Made by a program: the position numbers and the translations under genes. A model generated the notes under the pieces. It had not been told where the DNA came from and ran no database searches. It was given only the letters and a program-made list of their open reading frames with translations. A DNA stretch of 64,000 nucleotides from Verrucomicrobiia bacterium (lineage in GTDB: Bacteria; Verrucomicrobiota; Verrucomicrobiia; Verrucomicrobiales; DEV007): NCBI GenBank assembly GCA_030425385.1, contig JAUIAH010000013.1, positions 62,001-126,000 of the forward strand. The letters run 5' to 3'. Below, piece after piece: positions 60,592-64,000 of the stretch (within the stretch, counting starts at the first letter, position 1; each line of letters opens with the position of its first letter).

Positions 60592-63500
60592 CATGAAACC
60601 TCTCATGAACTGTACGTTGGGAATGGGCTTAATGGCTCATTTGGTGGCTGGATCGCTGCAAGCGGCGACAACGGTCGAGATCGAAGCAACCCGCGCGTTT
60701 CACATGAACTCCGGAAATCCCGATACGGCACCGCGTATGCTTGCCGGTGGTTGGCCGGACAATGCCAGTTGGGGCATCATGCGGGGCTTGATGGCCTTTG
60801 ACCTCTCTGAGGTGCCGAAGGACGCCGCGGGCATTGCCTCGGCATCGCTTTCGGTCTTCACGCGCAAGACGGGTTTCTCGGTCACCAATCCAGAAGGCAC
60901 GCCTGGCGATATGGCGATCAAGGATGTGGGCAATTTAGAAAGCGATGCCAATTTCGATATCGAGACGGCGGTTTGGGATGCGTTGACGCCCGCGGGTGGC
61001 GATGTGTCAGGGCCCAATTTGTCGACTTTTGCGAGGGCCGATTATGATCCTGAGTGGCCGCATGCCACAGAGTTTGTCTTTGAAACTTCAGACGCCTTCG
61101 CTGCGGCAGTGGCGCGCGCTATCGCCGACGGGCAAGAGATGCTCTATCTTGTCCTTCATTGTCCTGCATTCGAAGCGAACCCGATTGATGGTAAGCATTT
61201 CTACCGCTTGGGTGGCGGCGAATCCTTACCCAAACTCCGCGTCACGGCGTTGGGGGCAGACACGGATCAAGATGGCTTGGAAGATGAATGGGAGGAGCAA
61301 TTTGCTCCAGGTGAGTTGACGTTACTGTCAGGTAATGGTGATGCCGATGGAGATGGGCTCATTGATAGAGGCGAGTTTCTGGCAGGGTCTGATCCTACCA
61401 ATCCCGATAGCGATGGCGACACGATCTCCGACGGTGCGGAGGTGGTCAGTTGGGGATCGGATCCGACGAGCGATGACAGCGATGGGGATGGCGTGAAGGA
61501 TCAAGATGAGATCGCGCGGGATCCGAGCACCAATCCAGCGAAAGCCGACACCGACGGCGATGGTCTCAATGATGGCGATGAGATTGCTGCGAACACAGAT
61601 CCCACTCTGCCGGACACCGATGGCGATAGCTATGAGGACGGGCTGGAGACGCAGTTTGGTTCGGATCCTGCGGACAGTGCCAGTGTGACTGGATCGCTCG
61701 TGCGTGGTGGGGAATGGCGCGTGGAAATGGCCTTGGCCGATGCCACGCCCACCAGTGTGGACGAGGTGAAAGCGCTCCTCGATGATGGCGTGGGGCGGGT
61801 GAGTGAGGTGCAAACCACAGAGTGGGATGTGATTAATTTCCAGATCACGACGAGTGTGGATGCCTTCTTTGATACCCTCACGACGTATCCCATTCTGGAG
61901 AATCCGGTGGCCCAGCCGATGGGGATGCGTGTCTCGGGTGGCATCTTTGTGAGGGAAACAGGGGCAGTGACGGTGGGATTCGATTCCCATGGAAATCAAG
62001 GGAGCCTCTTCATCGATGGGCAAGAAGTGGAACTTGTAGCGGGAGCCGCGCACAATACCGGGCGTGCTCCCATGCTCGCCTCGGTGGAATTGGAGGCCGG
62101 CCCTCACGACATGGTCCTGTATCATTGGACGGGTCGCGACACGGGGATCTACTTATTCTCATCCTTACAGAATGGCGAACAAGACGACTACGATCCGTCG
62201 GTGATGGAGTTGATGCCCGCCTTTGACATTGCCAATGTGATGACGGAGGACTCCGATGCAGATGGCCTGGATGATTTCTGGGAGAGCTTCTACTTTGGAG
62301 ACCTTTCTCGCGATGGCACGGGCGATCAGGATGGGGATGGCCTCTCGGACGCCGCAGAATCGGAGAATCGCGCAAATCCAACGAAGAAAGACACCGATGG
62401 GGATGGCTTGGAAGACGGACCGGAAGTCACGGAACACCAGACGGCTCCCCATCTCTTTGACACGGATGGTGATGCGTTAGGCGATGGCGACGAAGTCACG
62501 GTGCATCAAACAGATCCCAACCGCACGGACACGGATGAGGACGGCATCGCGGACAATATCGAAGTGACGTTAGGTTCCATTCCCAATGACCCAGCCAGCG
62601 TGCCCGATGTGATTGTGCTTCTGCGAGATCAACCCACCTCGCGCGGTTGGTCGGACGGCGCTTTCTGGTCGAATGGTCAGGGCGTGAGCGCAGGGCTCGA
62701 TTATCAAGTGGGCGGCGTGCCCGGATTGGGGACGATTGTGAGAACCCCAACCAATGGTGACCCAGTCTTCGCGGGAAATGCACTGACCTTGGATGGCGGC
62801 ACCTTGCGACTCAAACACACCGGGACGGCGCAGTTGCCCGCCACGCTTGCCAGGAATGCCATCATCCAGCAGGGACAGGCAGGGATCACCATTGGACTCG
62901 ATGCCGCGCTGACCGTGGAGGAAAGCCTCACCATTGATGTGCAGGGTGAGAATCGGCGCTTGGCTATGACAGGGAGTTTGCAAGGTTCTGGGCAACTCAT
63001 CCTCACCGGTGTCCTGGGAGGAGAATTGGATTTGCGCATGCCTAACAGTACGTTCAACGGAGACATCGCGATTGATGACATCACCGTGATCAACGTGGCC
63101 CCAGGAAGCTTGGGCAATGGAAATGTGCGCGTGTCAGGGCAGCTCTGGAGTGATTCCGCTCTCAATCTGGCGGGCAAACGCCTGACATTGGTGGGCACGG
63201 AAGTGGCGCTGCAATTGGATCACGACATCTATGTGAAGGAACTCTATTTCCAACCAGATCGCGAAGCCGATGCTGAGTTTGATCTCGATGGTTTGTTAGG
63301 TGATGCGCCAGGCACACCGATTGCCGCGGAGTGGTTTCAGAATGGAGACCTCGGGTCACTCAACGAGCTCGTGCAATCGGTGGATGGCGATCCCTCAGGC
63401 CGGATCATCTTCTCGGATGATGCCGACGCCGATGGCATGCCCGATATTTGGGAAGCCGAGAATGGCTTGGATGTCTCGCTGAATGACGCCGATGGTGATT

Positions 63501-64000
63501 CCGATGCCGATGGGCTGAGCAATGTGCTCGAATTCGCCCTCGGTACGGATCTTGCCAACGGAGATTCAGACGGAGACGGCTTGCCGGACGGGGATGAATT
63601 CACCCTCTATGGATCGGATCCCTCGAACACGGATAGCGATGGGGATGGGTTGTTAGACGGCGCCGAAGTGAATGAGCACCTCACCAATCCGGCCTTGGCA
63701 GACAGTGACGGCGATGGCCTTTCCGATCCAGCGGAGTTGAATGAACACGGCACCAATCCTTCCAATGCCGATAGCGATGGGGACGGCGTGTCCGATGGAT
63801 TGGAAATTGCCAACAACCTCGACCCGCTCGATCCGGATAGTAAGATCGGTCTCTGGACGGTGAGGACGGCGCTTTCCACCGGGACCGTGGGTAGTTTGGA
63901 CCAAGCGGAAGCCGTCTTGGCAGGGGAGAATCTGGCGCGTGAAGTCGTCACATATCACCCGTGGATCAATTTCCATGGCACGGGTGGGGACGGCAACTAT
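60592..64000 (+). CDS. Large secreted/surface protein with TSP3 calcium-binding repeats (runs off the right edge)
   Basis: The frame is open for at least 1136 codons. A signal peptide (MKPLMNCTLGMGLMAHLVAG... ending SLQA) starts at ATG 60592. Residues about 25-215 resemble a DNRLRE-type beta domain. Three clusters of thrombospondin type 3 repeats, 'DTDGDGLNDGDE' style, span about residues 223-350, 554-657 and 940-1070 and would bind calcium. Between the first two lies a PA14-like stretch ('GSLFIDGQEVEL'); between the second and third an autotransporter-associated beta-strand region ('LDGGTLRLKHTGTAQLP', 'LILTGVLGGELDLRMPNSTFNGD'). It is likely a cell-surface adhesin or part of the outer layer. 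The C-terminus is beyond the window. Confidence 0.85.

Noticed and set aside
61328-62125. A 265-codon minus-strand frame opposite the TSP3 protein
   Set aside because: Asp/Gly-rich TSP3 repeats give open antisense frames rich in Ile/His/Arg, which explains it. The plus-strand frame is continuous and has a signal peptide.

Overview
The window looks like chromosome from a member of the Verrucomicrobiota (PVC group), GC-rich (mid to high fifties percent by eye). This is inferred from gene content: formylglycine-type sulfatases, two PQQ-type beta-propeller proteins, ThuA/DUF1080/cytochrome c/DUF6797-type multidomain proteins, secreted helical proteins built on 'DPxxAxxW' repeats, TSP3-repeat surface proteins, and an EF-G set of two. 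No rRNA or tRNA gene, CRISPR array, insertion sequence or integrase was seen.

Layout. Positions 1-366 hold the start of moaA (minus). A toxin-antitoxin pair with an MqsA-like antitoxin (743-1542) follows, lying between a decayed and an intact copy of a helical-repeat gene 3' end. Three minus-strand genes for exported proteins (1798-6576) come next, then an EF-G paralogue (6754-8847) that ends in a clear intrinsic terminator. Divergent from it runs a long plus-strand run of translation genes (9252-24978): rpsL-rpsG-fusA, then S10/spc genes from rpsJ to rplO, then secY-adk-map. tuf, rpsN and rpmD are missing from their usual places, and an exported coiled-coil/MreC-like protein gene is inserted between rpsS and rplV. 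A TPR gene and an RbfA-like gene converge at about 25.8 kb.

Positions 26.5-42.4 kb form a catabolic/respiratory block: a sodium symporter with a DUF3311 partner and two PQQ-like propeller proteins (minus), a divergent five-CxxCH cytochrome (plus), two arylsulfatase-type sulfatases (minus), and a divergent 1522-residue protein combining ThuA, DUF1080, LamG, cytochrome c, DUF6797 and propeller domains. The likely theme is use of sulfated or otherwise modified polysaccharides, with electrons passed to c-type hemes.

Positions 42.5-46.6 kb are a tight operon of ACP, ketoacyl synthase, small membrane protein, B12-type radical SAM enzyme and CutC, probably making or modifying an uncharacterised lipid. 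Then come a secreted propeller protein, a stand-alone GmrSD-like (DUF262+DUF1524) defence gene, and a minus-strand operon EEP hydrolase-cysS-hemB-(MFS/PlsC/degenerate AMP-binding)-RNase III-like (50.9-57.6 kb) with overlapping cistrons. The right end has an AlkD-like protein, a fatty-acid-hydroxylase/sterol-desaturase family protein with a small anchored protein and CysQ, and the start of a large TSP3/autotransporter-strand surface protein that runs off the edge.

The most unusual points are the divergent toxin of the MqsA-type pair and its palindrome, the exported protein inside the S10 operon, the ACP-KAS-radical SAM operon, and the MFS/PlsC fusion whose acyl-activating domain has lost its ATP-binding signature.
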